In this document: in pieces, positions 38,881 through 47,105 of the stretch
Layout: each line of letters opens with the position of its first letter
How positions within the stretch are numbered: the first letter of the stretch is position 1
NCBI GenBank assembly: GCA_004799435.1
Contig: SSMV01000068.1
Span: 1 to 55,883, forward strand
Length of the DNA stretch: 55,883 nt
Direction of reading: 5' to 3'
DNA from: Bradyrhizobium sp.
GTDB lineage: Bacteria > Pseudomonadota > Alphaproteobacteria > Rhizobiales > Beijerinckiaceae
Notes under the pieces: model-generated
What the model saw: only the letters and a program-made list of their open reading frames with translations
Database searches by the model: none
Told to the model about the DNA's origin: nothing
Translations under genes and position numbers: made by a program

Positions 38881-38927
38881 TGAGCGACAAAACCCGACTT
38901 TGAGTGACAAATATTGTAAATTGTCAC
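38881..38927. promoter_or_regulatory. Phased repeat half-sites upstream of the mdh-suc operon
   Basis: This lies in the only gene-free stretch over 300 bases (38682-39008). TGAGCGACAA (38881-38890) and TGAGTGACAA (38901-38910) are direct repeats spaced exactly 20 bases apart. GTGACAA (38904-38910) also forms an inverted repeat with TTGTCAC (38921-38927) around ten AT-rich bases. A TTGACA lies on the minus strand at 38874-38879, without a good -10 at normal spacing. This looks like a multi-site operator for the TCA operon. The regulator is unknown. Confidence 0.5.
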
Positions 38928-39008
38928 GACGTTTTGAGCCGTTCTTGCGACGTGATTCTCGCAAAACGGGGGGTCAAAACCAGCGGCCGGCGACAGGCGC
39001 GGCGCGCC

Positions 39009-40220
39009 TTACTGGCTTGAGCGGATGTGGTTGCGCAGCGCCGGATAGACCTGGGTCTCCCAGCGCCGGCCGCTGAACACGCCATAATGGCCGACGCCCG
39101 GCTGCAGATGATGCGTCTTCTTATAGGGCCGCAGCCCCGAACAAAGGTCTTGAGCGGCCAGGGTCTGGCCGACCGCGCAAATGTCGTCTTTCTCGCCTTC
39201 GACGGTGAGCAGAAAGGTCTTGCGAATGGCGCGCGGTTCGATCGTTCGGCCCTGATACATCATCTGGCCGAGCGGCAGCAGGTGGCGCTGGAAGACCTGG
39301 TCGACCGTCTCGAGGTAGAAATCGGCGCTCATGTCCATGATGGCGAAATATTCGCGATAGAAGGCGTTGATCGCATCCGCCCGCTCGAAATCGCCGGCGA
39401 TGCGGCGCTCGAACAATTCGACGAAGGATTTCGAGTGGCGCTCCGCGTTCATGCTCATGAAGGCGCAGAGCTGGAGAAAGCCCGGATAGACCTTTCGCCC
39501 GCCGCCCGCGAATTTCGCCGGCACGACGCCGATCAGATTGTCGCGAAACCATTCGATTGGCTTTTCATTCGCCAGTTCATTGACCTTGGTCGGCGCGACG
39601 CGCGGGTCGATCGGCCCGGCCATCAGCGTCAGGCTCGCCGGCTGCACGCCGCCCTCGGCCGCGAGAATGGCGGTCGCCGCCAAGGCGCTGACCGTCGGCT
39701 GGCAGACCGCGACGAGATGACAGGCCTCGCCGAGATAGCGGACGAAATCGACGAGATGGCGCGTATAATCGGCCAGACCGAAGCCGCCCGCCTCCGGCGC
39801 GACATCGCGCGGGTTGAGCCAGTCGGTGACGAAGACCTGATGATCGCGCAGCAGCGTGCGCACCGTTGAGCGCAGCAATGTGGCGAAATGTCCCGACATT
39901 GGCGCGACAAGCAGCACGATAGGATCGTCGCCCCCGCCGCTTCTGACAAAATGACGTAGTTCGCAGAAGGGCGTCGCGGTTGCGACCTCTTCTTCGACGG
40001 GAACGACCATCCCGCCGATCTCGACCTCGCCGATGTCCCAGTCGGGCCGCGTATGGGTGAAGCCGGCCAGCGACGCCAGTTCGTAATAGGCGGCCATGCG
40101 CCGCCAGGGCGACGCGAAGGGCTGCGAAGCCCAGGCGTCAAAAATCCCATGCGCATTGACCGCGAACATCCGCATGCGATCGCCGACGTCGGCAAGGCCC
40201 TGATAGGCGTCGTAGATCAT
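39009..40220 (-). CDS. phaZ: Intracellular polyhydroxyalkanoate depolymerase
   Basis: PhaZ mobilises stored polyhydroxybutyrate granules. The 403-residue protein starts MIYDAYQGLADVGDRMRMFA, as intracellular PHA depolymerases do. It contains MVVPVEEEVATATPFCELRH, LVAPMSGHFATLLRSTVRTL, VFVTDWLNPRDV, and CHLVAVCQPTVSALAA, where a Cys takes the usual nucleophile place of this family. It ends with a His in LQPGVGHYGVFSGRRW. The ATG at 40220 is preceded on this strand by AGGGA 8 bases away. A Met at 40262 is a weaker option. It implies that the host stores PHB. Confidence 0.93.
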   Translation of the reverse strand: MIYDAYQGLADVGDRMRMFAVNAHGIFDAWASQPFASPWRRMAAYYELASLAGFTHTRPDWDIGEVEIGGMVVPVEEEVATATPFCELRHFVRSGGGDDPIVLLVAPMSGHFATLLRSTVRTLLRDHQVFVTDWLNPRDVAPEAGGFGLADYTRHLVDFVRYLGEACHLVAVCQPTVSALAATAILAAEGGVQPASLTLMAGPIDPRVAPTKVNELANEKPIEWFRDNLIGVVPAKFAGGGRKVYPGFLQLCAFMSMNAERHSKSFVELFERRIAGDFERADAINAFYREYFAIMDMSADFYLETVDQVFQRHLLPLGQMMYQGRTIEPRAIRKTFLLTVEGEKDDICAVGQTLAAQDLCSGLRPYKKTHHLQPGVGHYGVFSGRRWETQVYPALRNHIRSSQ

Positions 40221-40349
40221 CCCGCGGGTCCCTGAAGCCGGTTGCGACGCAGCAAGCGACATGCCAGCCCCCAATCGCCCGGCACATGGCTTGCTTCGCT
40301 CCCCCTGCGGCCGCCGGCGCGGGGCCGCGGTCAAACCTGCGGTCGTCAA

Positions 40350-41003
40350 ATGTCGCGCACCACATTGTCGCTCAGCAGCAAGAACTATTCGTCCTGGTCG
40401 TTGCGCGGCTGGCTCATGGCCAGGTTCGCCGGCCTCGACTTCGACGAAGTGATCGTCGAAGCCAATAACGCCGACGCCCGCGCCGAAATCCTGCTGCTCT
40501 CGCCCTCCATCCTCGTGCCCTGCCTCACCCACAAGGGCCTGAAGGTCTGGGACACGCTGGCGATCGGAGAATTCCTGAACGAGATTGCGCCTAAAGCGGG
40601 CCTTCTGCCCAAAGATCAAGCAAAGCGCGCCCATTGCCGCTCGGTCTGCGGCGAGATGCATTCCGGCTTTGTCGCCCTGCGCCAGGCGCTGCCGATGAAC
40701 ATCCGCGCCGAATTTTCCAACTTCAAGATCTGGTCGAAGGCGAAGGCCGACATCGAGCGGATTCTGGTGATCTGGAACGACTGCCTCGCCGCCTATGGCG
40801 GCCCGTTTCTCTTTGGCGAGATCGGCCTCGCCGACGCGATGTATGCGCCGGTGGTCAGCCGCTTTCGCACCTATGGCGTCAAGCTGGAGGGGCCGGCGAA
40901 GGAATACGCCGATCGCATTTGGAACCTGCCGGCGATGGAGGAATGGCGGGTCGCCGCGCTCGGCGAACAGGAAGAAATCGAGGAACTCGAGGTCGAGTTC
41001 TAG
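40350..41003 (+). CDS. Glutathione S-transferase family protein
   Basis: A 217-residue GST-fold protein. The N-terminal thioredoxin-like domain contains LSLSSKNYSSWSLRGWLMAR (likely glutathione-site serine) and then SPSILVPCLTHKGLKVWDTL. An all-helical C-terminal domain follows, with GGPFLFGEIGLADAMYAPVV. The acidic C-terminus is unusual (EEIEELEVEF). The ATG at 40350 has no clear ribosome binding site. The longer frame from 40242 lies within the divergent promoter of phaZ. Its TAG stop shares bases with the TAG stop of the convergent ribokinase gene. Confidence 0.88.
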   Translation: MSRTTLSLSSKNYSSWSLRGWLMARFAGLDFDEVIVEANNADARAEILLLSPSILVPCLTHKGLKVWDTLAIGEFLNEIAPKAGLLPKDQAKRAHCRSVCGEMHSGFVALRQALPMNIRAEFSNFKIWSKAKADIERILVIWNDCLAAYGGPFLFGEIGLADAMYAPVVSRFRTYGVKLEGPAKEYADRIWNLPAMEEWRVAALGEQEEIEELEVEF

Positions 41004-41896
41004 TCTTTGGCGATCGCGGCGATCTCCTCGCCGCTCGGCAGGCTCGTCTGCGCGCCGATCTTCGTGCAGGCGAGGCTGCCGGCGATAACGCCGCGGCGCA
41101 TCGCCGCCGCAAAAGACAGACCGACATCGAGCGCGGCGGCGAAGGCGCCGACGAAAGCGTCGCCGGCGGCGGTCGTGTCGATCGCCGAGACTTTCGGGGC
41201 CGTCGCCGCGACGCGCGTCCCGGCAAGAAACCCGATCGCGCCCGCCGACCCCAAAGTGACGATCGTCGCAAATCCATAGCGCTGCCCAAGCGCAGCCGCG
41301 ATCGCCTCCGGCTCGCGGGCTTCGACTTGCGCAGCGGCGCCGAGCGTCGCGGCCTCATGCTCGTTCACGCAGAGATAATCGAGCGCGCCAAGCAGCGCTT
41401 CGCTTGGCGCGCCGGCCGGAGCGAGGTTTAGCATCACCTTGGCGCCGCGCCGGCGCGCGAGCAGCGCCGCCGCATCGACCTCGGCCTCCGGCGTCTCGCG
41501 TTGCAGCAACAACAAATCGCCGGGGCCGAAAGCAACGCCCTCGAGCTGTTCGGCGCGCGCCTCGGAATTGGCGCCCGACGCCACGACCACCGCGTTCTCG
41601 CCGGAAGGATCGACGACGATGAAGGCCGCCCCGGTCGGTTTGGCGACCTGTCGGGTCGCGGCGAGATCGACCCCGGCGTCCCGGAGCAGCGCCAGCGCCG
41701 CAGCGGCGAAACCATCGGCGCCGCAGGCCCCGACCAACGCGACCTTGGCGCCGGCGCGGCGCGCCGCTAACGCCTGGTTCGCCCCCTTGCCGCCAGGAAA
41801 AACGGAATAATCGCCGCCGAGCGTCGTCTCGCCGGGCGCCGGAATCTTGGCGCGGGTGACGAAATCGATATTGATCGAGCCGAAGACGACGATCAT
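41000..41896 (-). CDS. rbsK: Ribokinase (PfkB family)
   Basis: Ribokinase phosphorylates D-ribose at O5. The 298-residue protein has the N-terminal substrate region VFGSINIDFVTRAKIPAPGE, the PfkB motif GGKGANQALAARRAGAKVAL, and the C-terminal DTTAAGDAFVGAFAAAL with the catalytic Asp. A related sugar or nucleoside kinase is possible because no ribose transport gene lies nearby. It ends tail-to-tail with the GST gene, with the stop codons sharing CTAG. Confidence 0.9.
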   Translation of the reverse strand: MIVVFGSINIDFVTRAKIPAPGETTLGGDYSVFPGGKGANQALAARRAGAKVALVGACGADGFAAAALALLRDAGVDLAATRQVAKPTGAAFIVVDPSGENAVVVASGANSEARAEQLEGVAFGPGDLLLLQRETPEAEVDAAALLARRRGAKVMLNLAPAGAPSEALLGALDYLCVNEHEAATLGAAAQVEAREPEAIAAALGQRYGFATIVTLGSAGAIGFLAGTRVAATAPKVSAIDTTAAGDAFVGAFAAALDVGLSFAAAMRRGVIAGSLACTKIGAQTSLPSGEEIAAIAKD

Positions 41897-42076
41897 CGAC
41901 CTGGCCCCTCGAGAGTCGAATAAAAGGGATAAACTGACGCGCCGGCTTTGTCGAATTGCCGGCGGCGGCCGAGCGGCTCGCGAGGGATTGAACAGGCCGC
42001 TCTAGGCGCCTCGCCTTGAATCTGACATGCGGTTAAGTTCAAAGGCGCTGGCGTCGGGGACGCGAGGAGACCCGTG

Positions 42077-42847
42077 ATGAAGTTGCACTGGGCCGCATGC
42101 GTGGCGGCGATGATCGGATTGGCGGCGATGGTTCCTGCGGGACTGGCGGCGGCCGACGAGTTCACTCCGGCTCAAAAGCAGGAGATGGGCGACGTCATCA
42201 AAGACTATCTTGTGAAGCATCCCGAAGTGCTGCGCGCCGCGATCGAAGCGCTCGACAAGCAGGAGAAGGATGTCGCCGAGGCCGATCGTCAGAAGGCGGT
42301 GACCGATCAGGCGGGGCCGCTGTTCTCGTCGCCCTTCCAGGCCAATGTCGGCAATGCGAACGGCGCCGTGACGCTGGTCGAGTTCTTCGACTACAACTGC
42401 CACTATTGCAAAGGCGCCCTGCCCGACATGGCGCGTCTGATGAAGGACGACCCCAACCTCAGGCTCGTCCTCAAGGACTTCCCTGTTCTCGGACCGGGCT
42501 CGGTCGAGGCGGCGCGGGTCGCCAGCGCCGTACGCAAACAGTTGCCGGGTGATCGCTTCTGGGACTTCCATTACAAGCTTCTGGGCATGCACGGGCCGAT
42601 CGGCAAGGCCGAGGCGCTGTCGGTGGCGAAGGAAATGGGCCTCGACATGAACCGGCTCGACAAGGACATGAGCGATCCCTCGATCGACGCTGGCCTGCAA
42701 CAGATCATGTCGATGGCCGATGCGCTGCAGATCAACGGCACACCCTCCTTCGTCGTCGGTCAGGAAGTCGTCGTCGGCGCGGTCGGCTACGACCAGCTCA
42801 AAGAGAAGATCGACGCCGTCCACAAGTGCGGGCACAGCGTCTGCTAA
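42077..42847 (+). CDS. DsbA-family periplasmic thiol oxidoreductase
   Basis: A 256-residue exported protein with a signal peptide (MKLHWAACVAAMIGLAAMVP, cleavage near GLAAADE). An N-terminal helical segment (YLVKHPEVLRAAIEALDKQE) of the kind seen in ScsC-like and Com1-like DsbA proteins follows. The thioredoxin domain has the active site FFDYNCHYCKG and the cis-Pro region INGTPSFVVG. Two extra Cys lie at the very C-terminus (CGHSVC). The ATG at 42077 follows GAGGAGA with a 6-base gap and is better than the GTG at 42074. It should form or shuffle disulphides in the periplasm. Confidence 0.93.
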   Translation: MKLHWAACVAAMIGLAAMVPAGLAAADEFTPAQKQEMGDVIKDYLVKHPEVLRAAIEALDKQEKDVAEADRQKAVTDQAGPLFSSPFQANVGNANGAVTLVEFFDYNCHYCKGALPDMARLMKDDPNLRLVLKDFPVLGPGSVEAARVASAVRKQLPGDRFWDFHYKLLGMHGPIGKAEALSVAKEMGLDMNRLDKDMSDPSIDAGLQQIMSMADALQINGTPSFVVGQEVVVGAVGYDQLKEKIDAVHKCGHSVC

Positions 42848-42878
42848 AGGCGGCGCCGCCCAGTTAGCCGCTTTGTCG

Positions 42879-42896
42879 AGGCCGTTTAGTCGGCCT
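42879..42896 (+). terminator. Short hairpin after the DsbA-family gene
   Basis: AGGCCG (42879-42884) and CGGCCT (42891-42896) flank the loop TTTAGT, followed by a short TT. It lies 31 bases after the stop at 42847. The stem is short, so it is a weak terminator candidate. Confidence 0.45.
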
Positions 42897-43041
42897 TTAC
42901 CAATTCGGCAGGAGATGGCGTTGGCGCCAATTCTCAACGACCGAATTAACCTGGCCGCAACGGCCGGCTCCTATTTTGCCCCTATACCGAACGGCGAAGT
43001 CAACGCGCCGTCCGGGATGATTTTGGAGCAGGAGCAAAGTA

Positions 43042-43206
43042 ATGATCAAGTCCCTCAAGTCTTTCGTCGCCAATGAGTCTGGCGCGACCGCCATCGAATA
43101 CGCGCTGATCGCCTCGCTTATCGCCGTGTTCCTCATTGGCGCTCTGTCGGCCCTCGGCACCAAGCTGTCGAGCGAGTTCGCCGAAGTCGGCAACGCCCTC
43201 AAGTAA
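43042..43206 (+). CDS. Flp/Fap-type pilin
   Basis: A 54-residue type IVb pilin precursor. The basic leader MIKSLKSFVANESG is followed by the mature start ATAIEYALIASLIAVFLIGAL. Cleavage after Gly14 leaves Glu at position +5, as required for Flp prepilin processing, and the hydrophobic segment has the usual tight-adherence pilin pattern. GGAG lies 7 bases before the ATG. No cpa/tad assembly genes are in the window, so the assembly machinery must be encoded elsewhere. Two tandem hairpins follow, suiting an abundant monocistronic mRNA. Confidence 0.95.
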   Translation: MIKSLKSFVANESGATAIEYALIASLIAVFLIGALSALGTKLSSEFAEVGNALK

Positions 43207-43211
43207 GACGC

Positions 43212-43229
43212 AAAAGCCTCAGGGCTTTT
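43212..43229 (+). terminator. First of two tandem hairpins after the pilin gene
   Basis: AAAAGCC (43212-43218) and GGCTTTT (43223-43229) with loop TCAG. The A-rich/T-rich arms make it a short intrinsic terminator on either strand. Confidence 0.6.
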
Positions 43230-43231
43230 CG

Positions 43232-43265
43232 AAAGCCGGCGAGGACCTCCTCGCCGGCTTTTTTC
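43232..43265 (+). terminator. Strong intrinsic terminator after the pilin gene
   Basis: A long perfect stem, AAAGCCGGCGAGG with CCTCGCCGGCTTT, with almost no loop, runs into a T-tract (TTTTTT, interrupted by C). This is the clearest Rho-independent terminator in the window. Confidence 0.88.
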
Positions 43266-43366
43266 TTGTCCGCGCCTGTGGACTTGCGGCGCCGCCGCAA
43301 GACTCGAATCGCCGATTGAATTAAGGAGAGCGTCCTCGACCCTTTCCTAAACGCGAGGCGCAACGC

Positions 43367-44191
43367 GTGACCGCTCTTCAAGCCGTCGTTATGGCCGTCC
43401 TGCAGGGCGTAACCGAACTCTTCCCAGTCAGCAGCCTCGGCCACGCCGTCATTCTTCCGCGTCTGCTCGGTTGGCCGATCGACGAGCGCGCCCCCGATTT
43501 CCTGCCCTATCTGGTGGTCATGCATCTTGGAACGGCGGCGGCGCTGTTCTTCTATTTCTGGCGCGACTGGTTCGCCTTTCTTGGCTCCCTAATCTCCAGC
43601 TCAAGCCCGCGTTCGGCGACTGACCGCCGCATTTTCGCGCTTGTCGTGCTGGCGACCATTCCGGCTGTCGTCGTCGGTTATGGTTTCCGAAAGCTTCTCG
43701 GCGACGCCTTCGGCACCCCGACGCTCGCCGCCTTCGTTCTGATCGTCAATGGTTTCGTCCTCTATTTCGCCGATCGCATCGCCGGCGAGTCGGTCGGCGT
43801 GCTCGAAGATCTCAACTGGAAGGGCGCCCTGGCGATTGGCGTCGCGCAATGTTTCGCCCTGGTGCCCGGCTTCTCGCGTTCCGGCTTGACCATCGCGGCG
43901 GGCGTCGTCGCCGGCCTCAAGCACGAGGCCTCGGCGCGCTTTTCCTTCCTTATGGCGACGCCCATCATCCTCGGCGCGACGGCGCTTGAGGCGCCCAAGC
44001 TCATGCATCAGGGCGCGACGCTGGGCGGCCCGGCGATCATCTCGGGCGTCGTTGCGGGCGTCGTCGCCTACGCCAGCCTCGTTTTTCTGATGCGCTACTT
44101 CAATCGCCACGAATTCGAGGCGATGCGGCCCTTTTCCTTTTATTGCGCGGCGGCCGGGCTCATCAGCCTGGCGATCATCGCTGTTGCCTAG
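43367..44191 (+). CDS. uppP: Undecaprenyl-diphosphatase
   Basis: UppP (BacA) dephosphorylates undecaprenyl diphosphate to recycle the lipid carrier of peptidoglycan and O-antigen synthesis. The 274-residue polytopic protein has the N-terminal motif GVTELFPVSSLGHAVILPRL and the second motif LVPGFSRSGLTIAAGVVAGL. The start is GTG 43367 with GAGGCG upstream. The frame begins at the expected place for the family, so no longer start is needed. Confidence 0.96.
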   Translation: MTALQAVVMAVLQGVTELFPVSSLGHAVILPRLLGWPIDERAPDFLPYLVVMHLGTAAALFFYFWRDWFAFLGSLISSSSPRSATDRRIFALVVLATIPAVVVGYGFRKLLGDAFGTPTLAAFVLIVNGFVLYFADRIAGESVGVLEDLNWKGALAIGVAQCFALVPGFSRSGLTIAAGVVAGLKHEASARFSFLMATPIILGATALEAPKLMHQGATLGGPAIISGVVAGVVAYASLVFLMRYFNRHEFEAMRPFSFYCAAAGLISLAIIAVA

Positions 44192-44281
44192 CGGCGCCCC
44201 TTAGGAAGGACCTCGAAAGCCCCTACATAGGGGCTACAGGCGCAGCGACGCGCCTTGGCGAGAACCATCCGCGCGGGTGCC

Positions 44282-45109
44282 ATGACGGTTGTCGAGATTC
44301 TCCCCCCAGGGCTGTCGAACGCCGATCTTGAGGCGCTTCGTCAGGCTGTCGAATGTCTGGAGGACCGCAGCTTCGCTTCGCGGGCCGCGACGTTGCTCGG
44401 CCGTCAGGTCGAGACATGGAGCCGATCCCTGCCCGCTTCGCTCCGCCGCGCCGCCGCGCGCGCCGCCGAGACGGCGCTCAACGGCGCTCTTAAGGTGGCG
44501 CTGCGCACCATCGACACTGCGTCGCCCCCGAGGGCCGCGCGCGGCGCGCATCGGGCGGCGGCCGCGGCTTCGGGGGCAATCGGCGGCGCCTTTGGACTGG
44601 CCTCGACCGTCATCGAATTGCCGATCTCGACCACAATCCTGATGCGCTCGATCGCCCAGATCGCGCGCGAAGAAGGCGAAGACCTGACGCAGCCCGAGGG
44701 CGCGCTCGCCTGCCTCGAAGTCTTCGCGCTCAGCGACGAACCCGGCGAAGCGGCGATCGAGGGCGGCTATTTCGCCGCGCGCGGCGCGCTGGCCCGCTCG
44801 GTCGCCGACAGCGCGCGCTATCTCGCCGGACACAGAATCGCCGGCGAAAGCGCGCCGGTGTTGGCGCGGTTGATCGCCCAGATCGCCACGCGCTTCGGCC
44901 TCGTCGTCAGCGAGAAATTCGCCGCCCAGGCCGTACCGGTCGTCGGCGCGATCGGCGGCGCCGCCGTCAATCTCGCCTTCGCCCAGCATTTCCAGACCTT
45001 AGCGCGCGGCCATTTCATCATCCGCCGTCTCGAGCGCCTGCACGGCCATGAGGCGGTGAGCGCCGAGTATCGACGCCTGCGCGGCGACGCCAGCCGGCGT
45101 GAAGCCTGA
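44282..45109 (+). CDS. EcsC-family protein
   Basis: A 275-residue protein of the EcsC family, whose role is unknown (named after a gene in a Bacillus ABC transporter operon). Recognisable parts are the alanine-rich helical N-terminus, GAIGGAFGLASTVIELPISTTILMRS-type membrane-prone sequence, ACLEVFALSDEPGEAAIEGGYFA, and AVPVVGAIGGAAVNLAFAQHF near the end. The ATG at 44282 gives the best N-terminus; a TTG at 44255 is the alternative. It is followed 77 bases later by the SMP-30 gene. Confidence 0.87.
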   Translation: MTVVEILPPGLSNADLEALRQAVECLEDRSFASRAATLLGRQVETWSRSLPASLRRAAARAAETALNGALKVALRTIDTASPPRAARGAHRAAAAASGAIGGAFGLASTVIELPISTTILMRSIAQIAREEGEDLTQPEGALACLEVFALSDEPGEAAIEGGYFAARGALARSVADSARYLAGHRIAGESAPVLARLIAQIATRFGLVVSEKFAAQAVPVVGAIGGAAVNLAFAQHFQTLARGHFIIRRLERLHGHEAVSAEYRRLRGDASRREA

Positions 45110-45186
45110 TGACTGTTCATCCCGACATTGCCGCTGCCGACGCGCTGGCGTAACCATTGCGGCCGGTCGCGCTTTTGGAGGGGCAG

Positions 45187-46104
45187 ATGGCGGGGGAATT
45201 CGAGCAGTACGACGACCGTTTCAAGAAGCTCACGCTCGGCAACGTTCATCTCGACCACCTCGCCTCCGGCTGTCGCTGGGCGGAAGGCGCCGTCTACATG
45301 GCGGCGGGCAAATATCTGCTGTGGTCGGACGCGCCCAATGATCGTGTTCTGCGCTATGACGAGACGAACGGCGCGATTTCGAACTTTCTTCAGCCGGCCA
45401 ATTATCACAATGGCCATACCACCGACCGCCAGGGCCGACTGATTGCCTGCGAACACGGCGGCCGCTGCATTTCGCGCATCGAACATGACGGGACGCGCCG
45501 GGTGCTCGCCGATCGCTTCCAGGGCAAGCGCTTCAATTCGCCAAACGACGTCGTCGTGAAATCGGACGGCTCGATCTGGTTCAGCGACCCGACCTACGGC
45601 ATCGACACCGACTACGAAGGCCACGCCTCCAAGGCCGAGATCGGCGGCAGCTATGTCTATCGTCTCGATCCCGACAGCGGCGAAGCGACGGCGGTCGCGA
45701 CGGACTTTGTGCAGCCCAACGGCCTCGCCTTTTCGCCCGACGAAAAGCGGCTCTATATCGCCGACACCGGGGCAACCCATGTCGACAATGGCCCGCATCA
45801 CATCCGCGTCGCCGAACTTGGCGCGGATGGCCGCTCGCTCGGGCCAGCCAAGCTCTTCGCGGAATGCACGGACGGCCTGTTCGACGGCTTTCGCATCGAT
45901 ACCGAGGGCAATCTTTGGACCTCGGCCGGCGACGGCGTGCATGTCTATGCGCCCGACGGCACGCTGATCGGCAAGATCAAGGTCCCCGAAGTGGTCGCCA
46001 ATCTCTGTTTCGGCGGCCCGAAGCGAAACCGGCTCTTTATCTGCGCGACCACTTCGCTTTACGCCATCTATGTGAATGCGCGTCCCGCCGGCTGGCCGGC
46101 CTAA
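45187..46104 (+). CDS. SMP-30/gluconolactonase-family lactonase
   Basis: A 305-residue six-bladed beta-propeller protein. Family signatures: CRWAEGAVYMAAGKYLLWSD with the metal-ligand Glu, RFNSPNDVVVKSDGSIWFSD, and FVQPNGLAFSPDEKRLYIAD with a ligand Asn and Asp. Such enzymes hydrolyse sugar lactones such as gluconolactone with a divalent metal. No clear signal peptide is seen, so it is probably cytoplasmic. The start at 45187 follows GGAGGGG (45177-45183). Confidence 0.92.
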   Translation: MAGEFEQYDDRFKKLTLGNVHLDHLASGCRWAEGAVYMAAGKYLLWSDAPNDRVLRYDETNGAISNFLQPANYHNGHTTDRQGRLIACEHGGRCISRIEHDGTRRVLADRFQGKRFNSPNDVVVKSDGSIWFSDPTYGIDTDYEGHASKAEIGGSYVYRLDPDSGEATAVATDFVQPNGLAFSPDEKRLYIADTGATHVDNGPHHIRVAELGADGRSLGPAKLFAECTDGLFDGFRIDTEGNLWTSAGDGVHVYAPDGTLIGKIKVPEVVANLCFGGPKRNRLFICATTSLYAIYVNARPAGWPA

Positions 46105-46235
46105 GAACTGGGCGCATATTTGTTCTTATTTCTCTGATAATTAGCCGCGATCTCTCGCCTTTCCAGCAAGGTCGCACGGTCCCGCTGCGCTAACCATTGC
46201 GCGCGCATTCGATTGCTTCAAGCCGCCGCATGTCG

Positions 46236-46250
46236 TTAACGAATTGTTAG
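46236..46250. promoter_or_regulatory. CtrA-like half-site pair upstream of the DUF2865 gene
   Basis: TTAA at 46236-46239, seven bases, then TTAG at 46247-46250. This is one mismatch from the TTAA-N7-TTAA CtrA core, about 50 bases before the next start codon. It also forms an imperfect palindrome (CGTTAAC and TTGTTAGCG). Weak evidence alone. Confidence 0.35.
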
Positions 46251-46298
46251 CGATAAGGGGCGCGCCGCGCCCGCCCGGAAATTGGGGGAGCGATGGCG

Positions 46299-47024
46299 AT
46301 GGGCCGCCGCATTGTCTTCGCGCTTGTCGCGCTGTGTGCGGCGGCTTCATTCTCAGGCGCGCCCGTCGAAGCCAGCGAATTCCTGTTGCTGCCTTTGACG
46401 GCGCCGCGCCTGCCGGCCGCCCATCTCGTCGCGCCCCCAGTCTCCACGGGACGCCCGGTCTGCGTCAGATTATGCGACGGCTATTTCTTCCCCCTCTCCT
46501 CGGGCTCAGGGCCCTTCGCCAGCGCGCAGGAAGAGGCGTCCTGTCGCGCCCTGTGTCCTGAGGCGAGCGTCGCCGTCTATCGTCTCGACGGGGCCTCGGA
46601 TGACATCGCCGAGGCGACCTCGGCGAGCGGCGAACGCTATTCGGCGCTCGCCGCCGCTTTTCGTTATCGTGCCGCGACGAGCCCCGCCTGCGCCTGCCGG
46701 CGCGCCGGCGAAGCGGGCCTCGACTATTGGCGCGACCCGAGCCTGCGCAAAGGCGACGCCATCATGACCGCGGAAGGCGTCGTCGTCTTTCGCGGCGCGA
46801 GCGGCGGCGGAGCCTATAGCGACACGGATTTCGCGCGGCTCGACGGCTCGCCCATCGGCGCGCTTGGGCGCTCCCGCCTCAGCGGGCTGGCGCCAGCCAA
46901 CGTCGAGCCGTCAACCGACGAGGAAGGGCCGCCAGCCGGCCGCGGCATCGAGATCGCCAAACGGGCCGCCTCGGCGGCCGGCGAAATCCGCTTCCTCGCC
47001 GCGCCCTCGGGCGGCGGCGGCTAG
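46299..47024 (+). CDS. DUF2865 exported protein
   Basis: About 241 residues with a signal peptide (MGRRIVFALVALCAAASFSG, cleavage near VEASEF). The DUF2865 core is visible: VCVRLCDGYFFPLSSGSGPF, EEASCRALCPEASVAVY and YRAATSPACACRR, with several conserved cysteines. The family is restricted mostly to alphaproteobacteria and has no known function. The start at 46299 is preferred because GGAG at 46287-46290 is 8 bases upstream; the in-frame ATG at 46293 would leave only 2. Confidence 0.85.
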   Translation: MGRRIVFALVALCAAASFSGAPVEASEFLLLPLTAPRLPAAHLVAPPVSTGRPVCVRLCDGYFFPLSSGSGPFASAQEEASCRALCPEASVAVYRLDGASDDIAEATSASGERYSALAAAFRYRAATSPACACRRAGEAGLDYWRDPSLRKGDAIMTAEGVVVFRGASGGGAYSDTDFARLDGSPIGALGRSRLSGLAPANVEPSTDEEGPPAGRGIEIAKRAASAAGEIRFLAAPSGGGG

Positions 47025-47105
47025 AGCGGCGCTTGGCTTCGCCGGGCCCTGCCAGAGTGTTAACAAGGGCGCGCGGGTCGTGAAGGGTTGAGACGAAAGG
47101 GCGGA

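Noticed and set aside
38764-38964. A small 66-codon open frame in the region upstream of mdh
   Set aside because: No ribosome binding site or recognisable sequence, and it overlaps the operator-like repeats and the likely promoter of the TCA operon.
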